A program made the translations under genes and the position numbers. The notes under the pieces were generated by a model. The model worked only from the letters and a program-made list of their open reading frames with translations, searched no databases and was not told the origin of the DNA. From M30B80 sp965656935 (lineage in GTDB: Bacteria; Pseudomonadota; Alphaproteobacteria; Rhodobacterales; Rhodobacteraceae): DNA of 64,000 nucleotides. Position 1 is the first letter of the stretch. Every line of letters begins with the position of its first letter. Shown here piece by piece: positions 26,861 through 35,971 of the stretch. The DNA lies in NCBI GenBank assembly GCA_965656935.1, contig CBFHMG010000010.1, positions 34,374-98,373 of the forward strand, given 5' to 3'.

Positions 26861-27903
26861 GCAAGCGCACCTGTATAGGAGACGCCCGCGCCCTCGATCA
26901 GATGGCCAAGCTGGTACACCGTCTCGCCCTCGGATTGCAGCAAGCCGGTGATCGCATCGGCCTGATCGGCGGCCACAACCACAACCATGCCAATGCCCGA
27001 ATTGAAGGTCTTGAGCATTTCTGCTTGGGAAATCCCGCCCTGCTCGGCCAGCCATGCAAAGACGGGCGGCAAGGACCAAGCGGTCAGATCAACCTGTGCG
27101 CCAAGCCCTTCGGGCAGAACGCGGGGCAGGTTCTCGGTCAAACCGCCCCCTGTGATATGGGCAAGCCCATGCACACCGCCTGCGCGAATGGCGCTGAGCA
27201 CTTGTGTCACATAAAGCCGTGTGGGGGCCAGCAAAGCCTCGCCAAGGGTCCCCTCCCCGAAGGGCGAGGCCGCATCCCAGCCAAGACCCGACAGCTCGAC
27301 AATCTTGCGCACCAGCGAATAGCCATTGGAATGCACCCCGTTGGAGGCCAGCCCCAAAAGCACATCGCCCTTTGCAACGCCTGCGGGCAAATCCGCGCCG
27401 CGTTCCATTGCGCCCACGGCAAATCCCGCAAGGTCGAAATCACCATCATGATACATGCCTGGCATTTCCGCTGTCTCGCCACCGATCAACGCACAGCCCG
27501 AAGCCTCACAGCCCTTGGCGATCCCGTTGATGATGGTGGTGGCCGCATCCAGATCGAGCTTGCCCGTGGCAAAATAATCAAGGAAGAACAAAGGCTCGGC
27601 ACCTTGGCAGACCAGATCATTGACGCACATCGCCACCAGATCGATCCCGATCGTGTCGTAATTGGCCGTATCGATTGCGATCCTAAGCTTGGTGCCCACA
27701 CCATCGGTGGCCGAGACCAAAATAGGGTCGGAATAGCCCGCGCCCTTGAGGTCGAACAGCCCGCCAAAGCCGCCAAGCCCCGACATCACGCCCGCGCGGT
27801 TGGTGGCCGCCGCAGCCGGTTTTATCCTGTCGATCAAGGCATTGCCCGCATCAATATCAACACCTGCGCTGGCATAGGTCAGGCTGTTCTTGCCGTGTGT
27901 CAT
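26857..27903 (-). CDS. purM: Phosphoribosylformylglycinamidine cyclo-ligase (AIR synthase)
   Basis: 348 residues, full length. Motifs include LTYASAGVDIDAGN at the start, VSATDGVGTKLRIA and LIGGETAEMPGMY. It closes the imidazole ring of AIR using ATP. It is directly upstream of purN and overlaps it by 4 bases, so the two are coupled. Confidence 0.96.
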   Translation of the reverse strand: MTHGKNSLTYASAGVDIDAGNALIDRIKPAAAATNRAGVMSGLGGFGGLFDLKGAGYSDPILVSATDGVGTKLRIAIDTANYDTIGIDLVAMCVNDLVCQGAEPLFFLDYFATGKLDLDAATTIINGIAKGCEASGCALIGGETAEMPGMYHDGDFDLAGFAVGAMERGADLPAGVAKGDVLLGLASNGVHSNGYSLVRKIVELSGLGWDAASPFGEGTLGEALLAPTRLYVTQVLSAIRAGGVHGLAHITGGGLTENLPRVLPEGLGAQVDLTAWSLPPVFAWLAEQGGISQAEMLKTFNSGIGMVVVVAADQADAITGLLQSEGETVYQLGHLIEGAGVSYTGALA

Positions 27904-28054
27904 GGCATCACGTCCCCAAGGCTTTTGTCTTTGCGCGTTCTGCTATCAGCGCAATGCGCCATAGTCCATGGCAGGCTTGCGCCCAATGCGCGGTTTTATG
28001 GCATCGGCTTGCGCTTGACCCGCCGCGCCCTTGTGATAGTCAATCGCGCATGGC

Positions 28055-28131
28055 GGGCCTGTAGCTCAATTGGTTAGAGCAGAGCGCTCATAACGCTTTG
28101 GTTGCGGGTTCAAGTCCTGCCGGGCCTACCA
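28055..28131 (+). tRNA. tRNA-Ile2 (anticodon CAU, lysidine type)
   Basis: 77 bases with CCA encoded. The cloverleaf is acceptor GGGCCTG/CGGGCCT, D arm GCTC/GAGC, anticodon arm GAGCG-CTCATAA-CGCTT and T arm GCGGG/CCTGC. Anticodon CAU could mean Met, but the C4-G69 and C5-G68 acceptor pairs are those that TilS uses to recognise tRNA-Ile2, and the initiator mismatch at 1-72 is absent. The 1-72 pair is G-U. Automated tools may label it tRNA-Met. Confidence 0.85.
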
Positions 28132-28181
28132 TTTTCAAACTCGCCATCCCTGCCCCGCCTGCACGCGCAGACGCGCGCCCT

Positions 28182-29501
28182 TTAGCGCGGCAAAACCACA
28201 TCCACGCGCAAGCCTGCCAGATCAGCGCTCTCGGACAGGCGCAATGTGCCGCCATGACGCCGCGCAATATCCGAGGCAATCGCCAGCCCCAGCCCCACGC
28301 CCGAGCCCTTATTCTGGTTGCGCGCCTCATCAAGCCGCACGAAGGGCCTGAGCGCATCCGAGCGATCCTCAGGCGCGATGCCTGGCCCGTTATCCTCAAC
28401 GGTCAAGCGGATGGCGCGCTCCATCACAGTGAAAGACACCCGCGCCTGATCGCCATAGCGCAACGCGTTTGATAAAAGATTGCTCAGCGCGCGGCGCAAG
28501 GCCTGCGGGCGCAGCTCGACCATGGGGCGCGTCTCGGCCCCCACAAGGCTCACATTGCCCCCGCCGCGCTGGCTATCGGCCACAACCTGTTCAACCAGAG
28601 CCGCGACATCCACCTCTTCGGGGTCGTCCAAAGCATCAGAGCGCGCGAAATCAAGGAAGCCGGTCAAAAGCTCCTCCATCTCCTCGACATCGCGGCGCAG
28701 GCCGTCGACCTCCTCGCTCTCCTCCATGAAACTCAGCCCCAGTTTCATACGGGTCAGGGGCGTGCGCAAATCATGGCTGACGCCCGACAACATCATGGTG
28801 CGCTGCTCGATCTGTTGCTCGATCCGGCTGCGCATATCCAGAAAGGCCCGCCCCGCACTGCGCACCTCAAGCGCGCCTGAGGGTTGATAATCACCGCCCC
28901 GCCCTTTGCCGAAATCCTCGGCCGCGCGGGCCAGACGGCGGATCGGGCGCAATTGATTGCGCAGGAAAAGATAGGCGACACCCGTCATCAAAATGCCTGT
29001 GAAGACCATCAAAACCAGCAATTGATGCGGGTTCGAGGCCGAGACACGGCGGCGCGAAAACTCCACATCAACCGAAACGCCATCCTCCAGCATAAGGTTG
29101 AGCACCACGATACGGTCATTGGTCTTGAGATCGATCCAAGCAATCCCGTCGAGATAACGCATCAGGGTGGAGATCACGATCCGCCCCGAGAAATCATAAA
29201 ACAGCCTATCGGTGGTGGCAGGCCCGTCAAAGGGCTGTGCCGTACCCTCGCGCAAGGTGATGCCCAAAGGCACGGCCACCACGCGGCCCGCCGTCATCCC
29301 GCCTGCCTCAAGCTCGGCCACCACAAAGCGCAGCTCCACCGCAAGGCCCGTGGTCATCTGTTCGGTGACATCTTCGAAATGGCGTTGCAGGAAGGCGCCC
29401 GAGACGACAAGCTGGATAGTAACAATCGGCACGATCAGAATAAGGGCGGCCCGTCCATACAGACCCCGCGGCAACCCTCTTTTGATCCAAGCAAATACCA
29501 T
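28182..29501 (-). CDS. EnvZ-like sensor histidine kinase
   Basis: 439 residues from the ATG at 29501. There are two membrane helices (about 15-35 and 155-175) around a periplasmic domain, then a HAMP domain. The HisKA H-box is SGVSHDLRTPLTRMKLGLSF, and the HATPase domain shows LSNLLSNALRYG, VEDNGPGI and GVGLGLAIA. The domain order is that of EnvZ-family osmosensor kinases. No response regulator gene is adjacent; the neighbours are tRNA-Ile2 and a divergent hydrolase. Confidence 0.85.
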   Translation of the reverse strand: MVFAWIKRGLPRGLYGRAALILIVPIVTIQLVVSGAFLQRHFEDVTEQMTTGLAVELRFVVAELEAGGMTAGRVVAVPLGITLREGTAQPFDGPATTDRLFYDFSGRIVISTLMRYLDGIAWIDLKTNDRIVVLNLMLEDGVSVDVEFSRRRVSASNPHQLLVLMVFTGILMTGVAYLFLRNQLRPIRRLARAAEDFGKGRGGDYQPSGALEVRSAGRAFLDMRSRIEQQIEQRTMMLSGVSHDLRTPLTRMKLGLSFMEESEEVDGLRRDVEEMEELLTGFLDFARSDALDDPEEVDVAALVEQVVADSQRGGGNVSLVGAETRPMVELRPQALRRALSNLLSNALRYGDQARVSFTVMERAIRLTVEDNGPGIAPEDRSDALRPFVRLDEARNQNKGSGVGLGLAIASDIARRHGGTLRLSESADLAGLRVDVVLPR

Positions 29502-29541
29502 GGCCCATCTAAACCGTGCAGGCCGCAGGAGGGAAGAGCAG

Positions 29542-30417
29542 ATGACAACCCGCATGCTTGAGGCAGGGCTACAGCAGGTGCTGGCCCCCAACCCCTCGCC
29601 GATGACGCTGCATGGCACCAATACCTATCTGATCGGCCAAAGCGAGATCGCGGTGATTGATCCTGGCCCCGCCATCCCCGCGCATTTGGAGGCGATTATG
29701 GCAGCCATCCCCGCGGGCGGGCGGATCACCCATATCCTTGTGACCCATTCCCATCTCGACCACTCCCCACTGGCAGCCCCGCTGTCACAGCGCACAGGCG
29801 CACCCGTGCTGGCGGCAGGACCCAGTGATTGGGGCCGCTCCCCCCTCATGCAGGCGCTGGCCAAAGAAGGTCAATTGGGTGGCGGCGAAGGCGTTGATCT
29901 TGATTTCACCCCCGACACCCAGATTGGCGAGGGCAGCCGCATCGAAAGCAGTGAATGGCAGATCGAAACCCGCGCCACACCGGGGCATATGGCCAACCAT
30001 CTGAGCTTTATCTGGGAGGGCGCGGTTTTCTCGGGCGATCTGGTGATGGATTGGTCAACCTCGCTGGTCTCGCCCCCTGATGGCGACATGACGGCCTTTA
30101 TGGCGTCGGTGGCCGCTCTACAGGAAATGGACCCGCGCATCTTCTATGCAGGTCATGGCAACCCCGTGAACGCCCCCGCCGCCCGCTGTGCCGAATTGCT
30201 CGCCCATAGACGCGGACGCGAGGCGCAGATTCTACAGGCCCTCACCAAGGGCCCCGCCAATGCACAGGGCTTGGCCACGGAAATCTACACCGATCTCAAG
30301 CCCGCCCTTCTTCCCGCCGCCGAGCGCAACACCCTTGCGCACCTCATTGATCTTGTTGAGAAAAACATCACCAAACCCGATGGCCCTCTGACCGCTTCAG
30401 CCAAATTCTCGATCTAG
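29542..30417 (+). CDS. Metallo-beta-lactamase fold hydrolase (LACTB2-like)
   Basis: 291 residues from the ATG at 29542, preceded by AGGAGGGA. The metal-binding HxHxDH motif is THSHLDHSPLA, followed by the later His in TPGHMANH, the Asp in FSGDLVMDW and the His in YAGHGNP. The C-terminal winged-helix segment (about 220-285) is typical of LACTB2-type proteins, some of which are RNases. The substrate cannot be told from sequence. Confidence 0.88.
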   Translation: MTTRMLEAGLQQVLAPNPSPMTLHGTNTYLIGQSEIAVIDPGPAIPAHLEAIMAAIPAGGRITHILVTHSHLDHSPLAAPLSQRTGAPVLAAGPSDWGRSPLMQALAKEGQLGGGEGVDLDFTPDTQIGEGSRIESSEWQIETRATPGHMANHLSFIWEGAVFSGDLVMDWSTSLVSPPDGDMTAFMASVAALQEMDPRIFYAGHGNPVNAPAARCAELLAHRRGREAQILQALTKGPANAQGLATEIYTDLKPALLPAAERNTLAHLIDLVEKNITKPDGPLTASAKFSI

Positions 30418-30490
30418 CGCCACGATAGTTACATTTTTTCTGCCAGACCCACTGGACGCGGAAAATCCACCTTGCTATACGGCGCGAAGT

Positions 30491-30565
30491 TCCGGCGTAG
30501 CTCAGCGGTAGAGCAGTTGACTGTTAATCAATTGGTCGTAGGTTCGATCCCTACCGCCGGAGCCA
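30491..30565 (+). tRNA. tRNA-Asn (anticodon GUU)
   Basis: 75 bases: acceptor TCCGGCG/CGCCGGA, D arm GCTC/GAGC, anticodon loop CTGTTAA with anticodon GTT, T arm GTAGG/CCTAC, ending GCCA. The DNA immediately after it becomes AT-richer and begins an accessory region. Confidence 0.96.
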
Positions 30566-30818
30566 ATTTTCAAAATTGTCGTTTAGTTTCAGTGCCTATG
30601 AAGTAGCATTCAGACTGTTTTGAGAAAAGGTTACACAAACGCTTACACAAGCGGTGACACGCCGTCCTGTTTGAACGCGTCTGAATACCGTATTCTCGTG
30701 TTCATATCGGCCTTGCCTCGACTCCAAAATCTCCAAGCAAAGCGTCTACAAAACTAGGCGCTGACGGCAGGCAATTTAGCGCCATGCGTCGATATTGTTC
30801 CGATTATTTAAGAAGCTC
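30566..30818. other. AT-rich flank of tRNA-Asn with short direct repeats
   Basis: No gene is visible. TTACACAA occurs twice, at 30631-30638 and 30643-30650, with a related GTGACACG just after, and CGCTTACACAAGCG forms a small hairpin. This resembles the kind of sequence found where integrative elements recombine at a tRNA 3' end, but no integrase gene or second tRNA-Asn end is present. Confidence 0.35.
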
Positions 30819-32249
30819 TCAGTTTTTCAATGCAGCCTGTACCGCTGCATGAACACCGTGCTGCTCGAGTAGATTCAGCAATTCAGCGGTCCTGTGAGAA
30901 AATCTCTGATCTTCGAGCACTCCGTGATGCGCAAAATTGGGGATGGTTGCGATAGCTGAAACACGATCTTCAGGATTTGCGCCAGCCCGAGCCAAAACCG
31001 CGCGGATATTGTCTGCCAGCGGGTCATTGAGGTCCAGTTTCCGCCCCTTTTCATCTATTCCTTCGGCGAAACGGAGCCACGCGGCCGTGGCCAGAGCAAA
31101 TGTCCCGATCCCCCGCCCTGCTTTTAATTGCAGGCGAGCCGGAACAAAGATGCGCTGTGGTAATTTCTGGCTGCCATCCATTGCGATTTGCACGCAACGA
31201 TGATCGATGGCGGGATTTGCAAAACGCGAGACCAATGCGTCTGCATAGCTTTTTGCATCCATCCCAGGTGTCGGTGGAAGGGTTTGGGCAGCAAGGGTCA
31301 TATGCGCCTGAACCACATTTGCAAGGTCGGCATCGGCCATCACGTCCCGTACCGCTGGAAACCCTCCCAAGGCGCCGAGATAGGCGATAAGCGAATGCGA
31401 CCCGTTAAGAAGACGCAGTTTCATTGTCTCGAAAGGGGCCACATCAGGGACAATCTCAGCCCCCGCCTGTTCCCAGGCAGGGCGCGCGCCTGCAAAGCTA
31501 TCTTGGATGACCCATTGGCGAAAAGCTTCGGTCTCGATTGCCGCAAGATCAGGGCGACCAAGTGCCGCTTGAGCAATCGCAAAGGTTTCATCCGTGGCCG
31601 CTGGTGTAATCCTATCGACCATACTGTTGGGAAAACGACATGCTCTGGAAATCCATTCCACAAGGCTTGGCTGTGTCTCTTGAGCGAATTCGAGAACGAG
31701 TGCAGCAAGCAAATCACCGTTCTCCGGCAGGTTATCGCAGGACATCAGCGTTAGCCCTCCATGACCCGCATCATGACGGGCAGCCAGACCCGCTAAAATA
31801 AGACCGATAAGGCTTTGTGGGGTCGCTTCGGGATCGGCAAGATCGTGGGTGATTGCGCTATTGGACCGGTCTAAGCACCGTGATCCGATGTCGGCCCCAT
31901 AGCCCTTTTCGGTCACTGTGATGGTCACGATTTGGGTTGCCGGATCTGCCATCCGTTCAACGAGGCGGAATTCATTTCCTTGAAGCGCTCGGGCCTTTCG
32001 GATCACAGTCATCTCAAGGAGCTTTGGCCCCTTTGGATGTTGTTCGATCAAGGTATATCTTCCGCCCTGATCCATCAGCGTTTCTGCGAGCACTGGATTG
32101 CGCATGGAAACAGCTTCAATTCCCCAATCGCCCCCGCAGGCTAAAATTGCATCCTGTGTGAAGGCCGCCTGATGTGCTCGGTGGAAGGCCCCAAGGCCGA
32201 AATGCACGATACCGATACCGAGCTTTTCAGGCAAAGAAGAGGGTGTCAT
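30819..32249 (-). CDS. uxuB: Mannitol dehydrogenase family oxidoreductase, probably fructuronate reductase
   Basis: 476 residues from the ATG at 32249; the frame runs on to 32327 without support. It is a long-chain dehydrogenase with VHFGLGAFHRAHQA at the N terminus, NPVLAETL, and the catalytic KLRLLNGSHSLIAYLG segment containing the conserved Lys and Asn-His. UxuB reduces D-fructuronate to D-mannonate, which UxuA dehydrates; uxuA is the next gene upstream on the same strand. Base composition is lower in GC than its neighbours, which suggests separate transfer. A mannitol or related polyol dehydrogenase is the alternative. Confidence 0.8.
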   Translation of the reverse strand: MTPSSLPEKLGIGIVHFGLGAFHRAHQAAFTQDAILACGGDWGIEAVSMRNPVLAETLMDQGGRYTLIEQHPKGPKLLEMTVIRKARALQGNEFRLVERMADPATQIVTITVTEKGYGADIGSRCLDRSNSAITHDLADPEATPQSLIGLILAGLAARHDAGHGGLTLMSCDNLPENGDLLAALVLEFAQETQPSLVEWISRACRFPNSMVDRITPAATDETFAIAQAALGRPDLAAIETEAFRQWVIQDSFAGARPAWEQAGAEIVPDVAPFETMKLRLLNGSHSLIAYLGALGGFPAVRDVMADADLANVVQAHMTLAAQTLPPTPGMDAKSYADALVSRFANPAIDHRCVQIAMDGSQKLPQRIFVPARLQLKAGRGIGTFALATAAWLRFAEGIDEKGRKLDLNDPLADNIRAVLARAGANPEDRVSAIATIPNFAHHGVLEDQRFSHRTAELLNLLEQHGVHAAVQAALKN

Positions 32250-32588
32250 GCCATCTGTCCATAGGAGAAGGCCCGCTTGGTACCGTGCAACGCGGCCAGC
32301 CTCTTGAGACGACCGATGGCAAGGCAATCGGGGGCGCTACGACGCGTTTTATCAGGGGAAAAGAGCGTGCTCATATTATCTCTATAGGAAGTGTTCCGCG
32401 CTGCATAAAGATGGGTTTCGGAACTGAAAGGCGCGTTGTCTACATACGTCATGCCCGTTTGCTCCTTGCAACACTATTTCGGCGCGACCTGTGATCGGAA
32501 TTAACAATCCCCGCTTTGCGATACGTCTGCAGGACAAGGGATTTGTCTGGTCCACAGCCTGCTTCGCCGCGAGGTTCCCTATGACCCT
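32250..32588. other. Intergenic region between uxuA and uxuB
   Basis: About 340 bases with no convincing gene. Composition drifts toward AT. A short leftward frame (32246-32452) has no family match I can see and may be debris. The gap is long for an operon, so uxuB may have its own promoter here or have been inserted next to uxuA later. Confidence 0.4.
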
Positions 32589-33788
32589 TCATTCCGTCAG
32601 AGCCGCCATCACCCCGCGCAATTCGGCCAAGCCGCGCAAACGGCCAACCAACGGATAGCCGGGCTGCAAGGGGCGCTGCAAATCCGAGCAAAGCGCCTGC
32701 CCGTGATCGGGGCGCATCGGAATTTCCCAATCTGCACGGCCCTCGGCCTTGCGGCGCGCTTGCTCTGCCAGAAGCGCGCGGATAGTGGCGACCATATCGG
32801 TATCGCCACCCAGATGTTCAGCCTCGTAAAAGCTGCAACGCGCGCCATCTTCGGGGGCATGGCGCGTGGTATTGCGCAGATGCACGAAATGGATTTTCGG
32901 CCCCAAGTCGCGGATAAAAGCAACAGGGTCAAACCCTGCATCCACACCAAACGATCCCGTGCAAAAAGTGGCCCCATTGGCAGGGCTATCAACAGCCTCC
33001 AGCACGGTTTTGTAATCCTGCAAGGATGACATCACACGCGGCAGCCCCAGAAGCGGGAAAGGTGGGTCATCGGGGTGGCAACACAATCGTAGCCCGAGGG
33101 CTTCGGCTGTGGGAACAACTTCGCTCAGAAAATCGATCAGGTTTTGGCGCAATCGCGCGGGCGAGACCGTATCGTATCGGCTCAGATGCGTGGCCACATC
33201 CGCCAAACTCCAGCGTTCATTGGCCCCCGGAAGACCTGCAACAATATTGGAGGTCAGAGCTTTGCGCCCCGCCTCATCCATCGCGTCGATCCGCGCGCGT
33301 GCGGCCTCGCGCAGCACCTCGCCATAGTCTTCATCCGCACCACGGCGTTTGAGCAAATGGATGTCAAAGCCTGCGAAATCCAACAGATCAAAGGCCATGG
33401 TGGTGCCGCCATTGGGCAAAGGGGCGGCCAGCTTGGTACGGGTCCAATCCAGCACGGGCATGAAATTATAGCACACTGTTTTGATGCCCGCCGCCGCCAG
33501 ATGGGAAAGGCTCTCGCGATAGGCGGCGAAATGGGCTTTGGCCTCGGGGCCTTGGGTCTTGATCGCCTCAGACACAGGCAGGCTTTCGACCACATCCCAG
33601 CTCAGGCCCGTGGGTGCCCCAGCCTGCCCTTCGATCATAAGCTTGCGCGCCGCGATCTCATCGCGCGGCCAGACCTCGCCCGAGGCGATATGATGCAGCG
33701 CCGAGACGATGCCCTGCGCACCTGTCTGGCGGATTTCAGCAAGGCTGATCTGATCTGCCGGACCGAACCAGCGCCATGTTTGCCGCAT
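32589..33788 (-). CDS. uxuA: Mannonate dehydratase
   Basis: 399 residues. Family features are the start MRQTWRWFGPADQISLAEIRQTGAQGIVSAL (only its first part is diagnostic), VCYNFMPVLDWTRT, the metal-site region LCCHPDDPPFPLLGLPR and FVHLRNT. It removes water from D-mannonate to give 2-keto-3-deoxygluconate in hexuronate breakdown. It begins 20 bases after the ABC ATPase gene, so it is part of that operon and links the transporter to hexuronate-type sugars. Confidence 0.93.
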   Translation of the reverse strand: MRQTWRWFGPADQISLAEIRQTGAQGIVSALHHIASGEVWPRDEIAARKLMIEGQAGAPTGLSWDVVESLPVSEAIKTQGPEAKAHFAAYRESLSHLAAAGIKTVCYNFMPVLDWTRTKLAAPLPNGGTTMAFDLLDFAGFDIHLLKRRGADEDYGEVLREAARARIDAMDEAGRKALTSNIVAGLPGANERWSLADVATHLSRYDTVSPARLRQNLIDFLSEVVPTAEALGLRLCCHPDDPPFPLLGLPRVMSSLQDYKTVLEAVDSPANGATFCTGSFGVDAGFDPVAFIRDLGPKIHFVHLRNTTRHAPEDGARCSFYEAEHLGGDTDMVATIRALLAEQARRKAEGRADWEIPMRPDHGQALCSDLQRPLQPGYPLVGRLRGLAELRGVMAALTE

Positions 33789-33808
33789 CTGGGCCTTCCT
33801 TGTTCCGC

Positions 33809-34888
33809 TTACTCGGTCCTGAGAGTTTCACCGCTTTCGGTATCGAAGAGATGCACCTCATCGGCGCTGAGCGAAATCGCGATCCGCTCGCCGATCTGAA
33901 CATTGGTCTGACCCGCCATATGCAAGGTCACGGCCGCGCCGCTTTGCAATTTCCCGTAAAGATAGGACTCGCCGCCCAATTGCTCGACGCTGGCGACATC
34001 CATTGCGATCGGCCCTGCCGCAGTGGGCTGCATATGATTGGGGCGGATACCGAGCGTCACCTCTTGGCCAAGCCTTTGTGCAAAGCCCGTCTCGGGCAGA
34101 TCCAGCATCTCGCCCGTCTCCAACTCCAAACGCGCGCGCGTTTTTCCGCTCACGCGGCCCTTGATAAAATTCATCTTCGGGCTGCCGATAAAGCCCGCAA
34201 CAAAGAGGTTGCGCGGGCGATTATAGAGATCAAGCGGAGTGCCGAATTGCTCCAACTCGCCAAGCCGCAGCACGGCGATCTTATCGGCCATGGTCATCGC
34301 CTCGACCTGATCATGGGTCACATAGATCATCGTGTTCTCAAGGCGCCGATGCAGGGCCGTGATTTCGCCCCGCATATCCACGCGCAACTCCGCATCAAGG
34401 TTGGAGAGCGGCTCGTCAAACAAGAAAACGCGCGGCTCACGCACCACGGCGCGCCCGATGGCCACCCGCTGGCGCTGCCCACCCGAGAGGTCCTTTGGCT
34501 TGCGGTCCAGCAACATGTCGATCTGCAACATGCGCGAGACCTCATCAACCTTGCGCGTAATCTCGGGGCGCGGGGTGTTGATGTTCTCCAGACCGAAAGA
34601 CAGGTTCTGGCGCACCGACATATGCGGATAGAGCGCATAGGACTGGAACACCATCGCCAAGCCACGATCAGCGGCGGGGATGTCATTGACCACCTCGTCC
34701 CCGATCACGATATCTCCGCCCGAAATGCCCTCCAGCCCTGAGATCATCCGCAACAGCGTGGATTTTCCGCAGCCCGATGGCCCCACAAAAACGCAGAACT
34801 CGCCATGCGCAATCTCGAGATCGATCCCCTTGATCACCTCGATTGCGCCATAGGATTTGCGCAGTTGTTTTAATTCAATCTTGGCCAT
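33809..34888 (-). CDS. Sugar ABC transporter ATPase (UgpC/MsmK/MalK type)
   Basis: 359 residues. Walker A GPSGCGKST, Q-loop FQSYALYPHMSV, signature LSGGQRQRVAIGRA and Walker B VFLFDEPLSNLDAEL are all intact. The C-terminal MOI/TOBE-like domain (about 235-359) is the regulatory OB domain of carbohydrate importers. It energises the permease pair encoded just upstream. In Smo-type sulfoquinovose clusters this role is held by SmoE. Confidence 0.94.
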   Translation of the reverse strand: MAKIELKQLRKSYGAIEVIKGIDLEIAHGEFCVFVGPSGCGKSTLLRMISGLEGISGGDIVIGDEVVNDIPAADRGLAMVFQSYALYPHMSVRQNLSFGLENINTPRPEITRKVDEVSRMLQIDMLLDRKPKDLSGGQRQRVAIGRAVVREPRVFLFDEPLSNLDAELRVDMRGEITALHRRLENTMIYVTHDQVEAMTMADKIAVLRLGELEQFGTPLDLYNRPRNLFVAGFIGSPKMNFIKGRVSGKTRARLELETGEMLDLPETGFAQRLGQEVTLGIRPNHMQPTAAGPIAMDVASVEQLGGESYLYGKLQSGAAVTLHMAGQTNVQIGERIAISLSADEVHLFDTESGETLRTE

Positions 34889-34918
34889 TTCAGCCCTTTC
34901 CTACTCCAGCGTCACCGC

Positions 34919-35971
34919 TCATTTGCCGCCTGTCGAGGCGATCCCTGTGGCGATGTATTTTTGTAAAAACATGAACACGGCCGCGATTGGCAGCAGCGTC
35001 AGAACCGTCATGGCCAGCAGGCTAGGCCAATCGGTCTGCAACTCCCCTTGGAAGGAATTGAGCGCCAATTGCAGCGTGAAATTTTCCGATTGGGTCAGCA
35101 CGATCAAGGGCCATAGGAAGTCATTCCAACGCCACATGATCGCAAGGATCGCCAGAACCGCGATGGCGGGGGCAGAAAGCGGAATGATGATGCGCCAGAA
35201 AATCTTCCATTCGCTGGCTTTGTCCATGCGGGCGGCGTCCAGTATCTCGTCGGGAATGGTGATCATATATTGCCTGAGAAGGAACACCCCTGTCGGGGTT
35301 GCAGCCCCCGGTATGATCACCCCCCAAAGCGAGTTGAACATCCCTAATTGAGTCACGATCAAAAACAAGGGCACCAAAACCACCGTTTGCGGGATCATCA
35401 ATGTGCCGATCACCAGCAACAACACCGAGGTACGGCCCCTGAATTCATATTTCGACAGGGCAAAGGCTGCCATGGAATTTACCAGCAACATCAATAAGGT
35501 GGCGGTCACCGTTATGAAGGTCGAATTCCAGAAAAAGCGCAGAAAATTGAACCGCTCGAACAGCTGGCTGTAGTTCTCGGTGGCAAAGGCCACCCGCTCG
35601 ATGGCCTCGACCTGCGACTGCTCAAGGCGGATACGCTCCTGCGGATTGGCGGGCAGAACAACCTCGATGCGGCCTGCCCCACGGCGGGTCTGGCCCACGA
35701 TCTCGCCCTCCAGATCGCCCTCAAGCACGGTATAGGCCAAAAGCGGTTCATCAAAGCCTTCGACCTCGAGCATTTCTTGCGCATAAGGCAGAAAGCGAGG
35801 CGGAAAACGGTCCAGCTCATTGGGGGTTTTGAAGCTGGATAGAACCAGCCAGACCACAGGGCCGAACATCAGGAAAATGCCAAGGCAGAGATAGCCATAA
35901 GAGACCCAATCGGTCCAATGCAGACGCCCCTTGCCCCGCGTCGCGGTGAGGAAGGACCATGTTCTAGACAT
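34919..35971 (-). CDS. Carbohydrate ABC transporter permease, MalG-like
   Basis: 350 residues from the ATG at 35971, which has GGAGG seven bases upstream; the ATG at 35977 is too close to that site. Six membrane helices are predicted. A soluble insert of about 90 residues (about 60-150) follows the first helix. The EAA cytoplasmic loop is EILDAARMDKASEWKIFWRII. The start overlaps the end of the partner permease by 8 bases. Confidence 0.92.
   Translation of the reverse strand: MSRTWSFLTATRGKGRLHWTDWVSYGYLCLGIFLMFGPVVWLVLSSFKTPNELDRFPPRFLPYAQEMLEVEGFDEPLLAYTVLEGDLEGEIVGQTRRGAGRIEVVLPANPQERIRLEQSQVEAIERVAFATENYSQLFERFNFLRFFWNSTFITVTATLLMLLVNSMAAFALSKYEFRGRTSVLLLVIGTLMIPQTVVLVPLFLIVTQLGMFNSLWGVIIPGAATPTGVFLLRQYMITIPDEILDAARMDKASEWKIFWRIIIPLSAPAIAVLAILAIMWRWNDFLWPLIVLTQSENFTLQLALNSFQGELQTDWPSLLAMTVLTLLPIAAVFMFLQKYIATGIASTGGK

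Noticed and set aside
28055..28131. Annotation as initiator or elongator tRNA-Met
   Set aside because: The acceptor shows C4-G69 and C5-G68, typical of tRNA-Ile2, and the initiator-type 1-72 mismatch is absent.
30631..30653. TTACACAA repeats considered as a CRISPR or att core
   Set aside because: Only two 8-base copies, no spacers and no cas or integrase gene; reported only as a possible integration scar.
32246..32452. Short leftward frame in the uxuA-uxuB gap
   Set aside because: No recognised motif and it overlaps the start of uxuB; kept only as possible debris.
31700..33788. uxuA-uxuB as a complete hexuronate pathway explaining the whole locus
   Set aside because: No uxaC or glucuronidase is visible and it does not explain the SsuD-like monooxygenase with flavin reductase; kept as an alternative for module A only.
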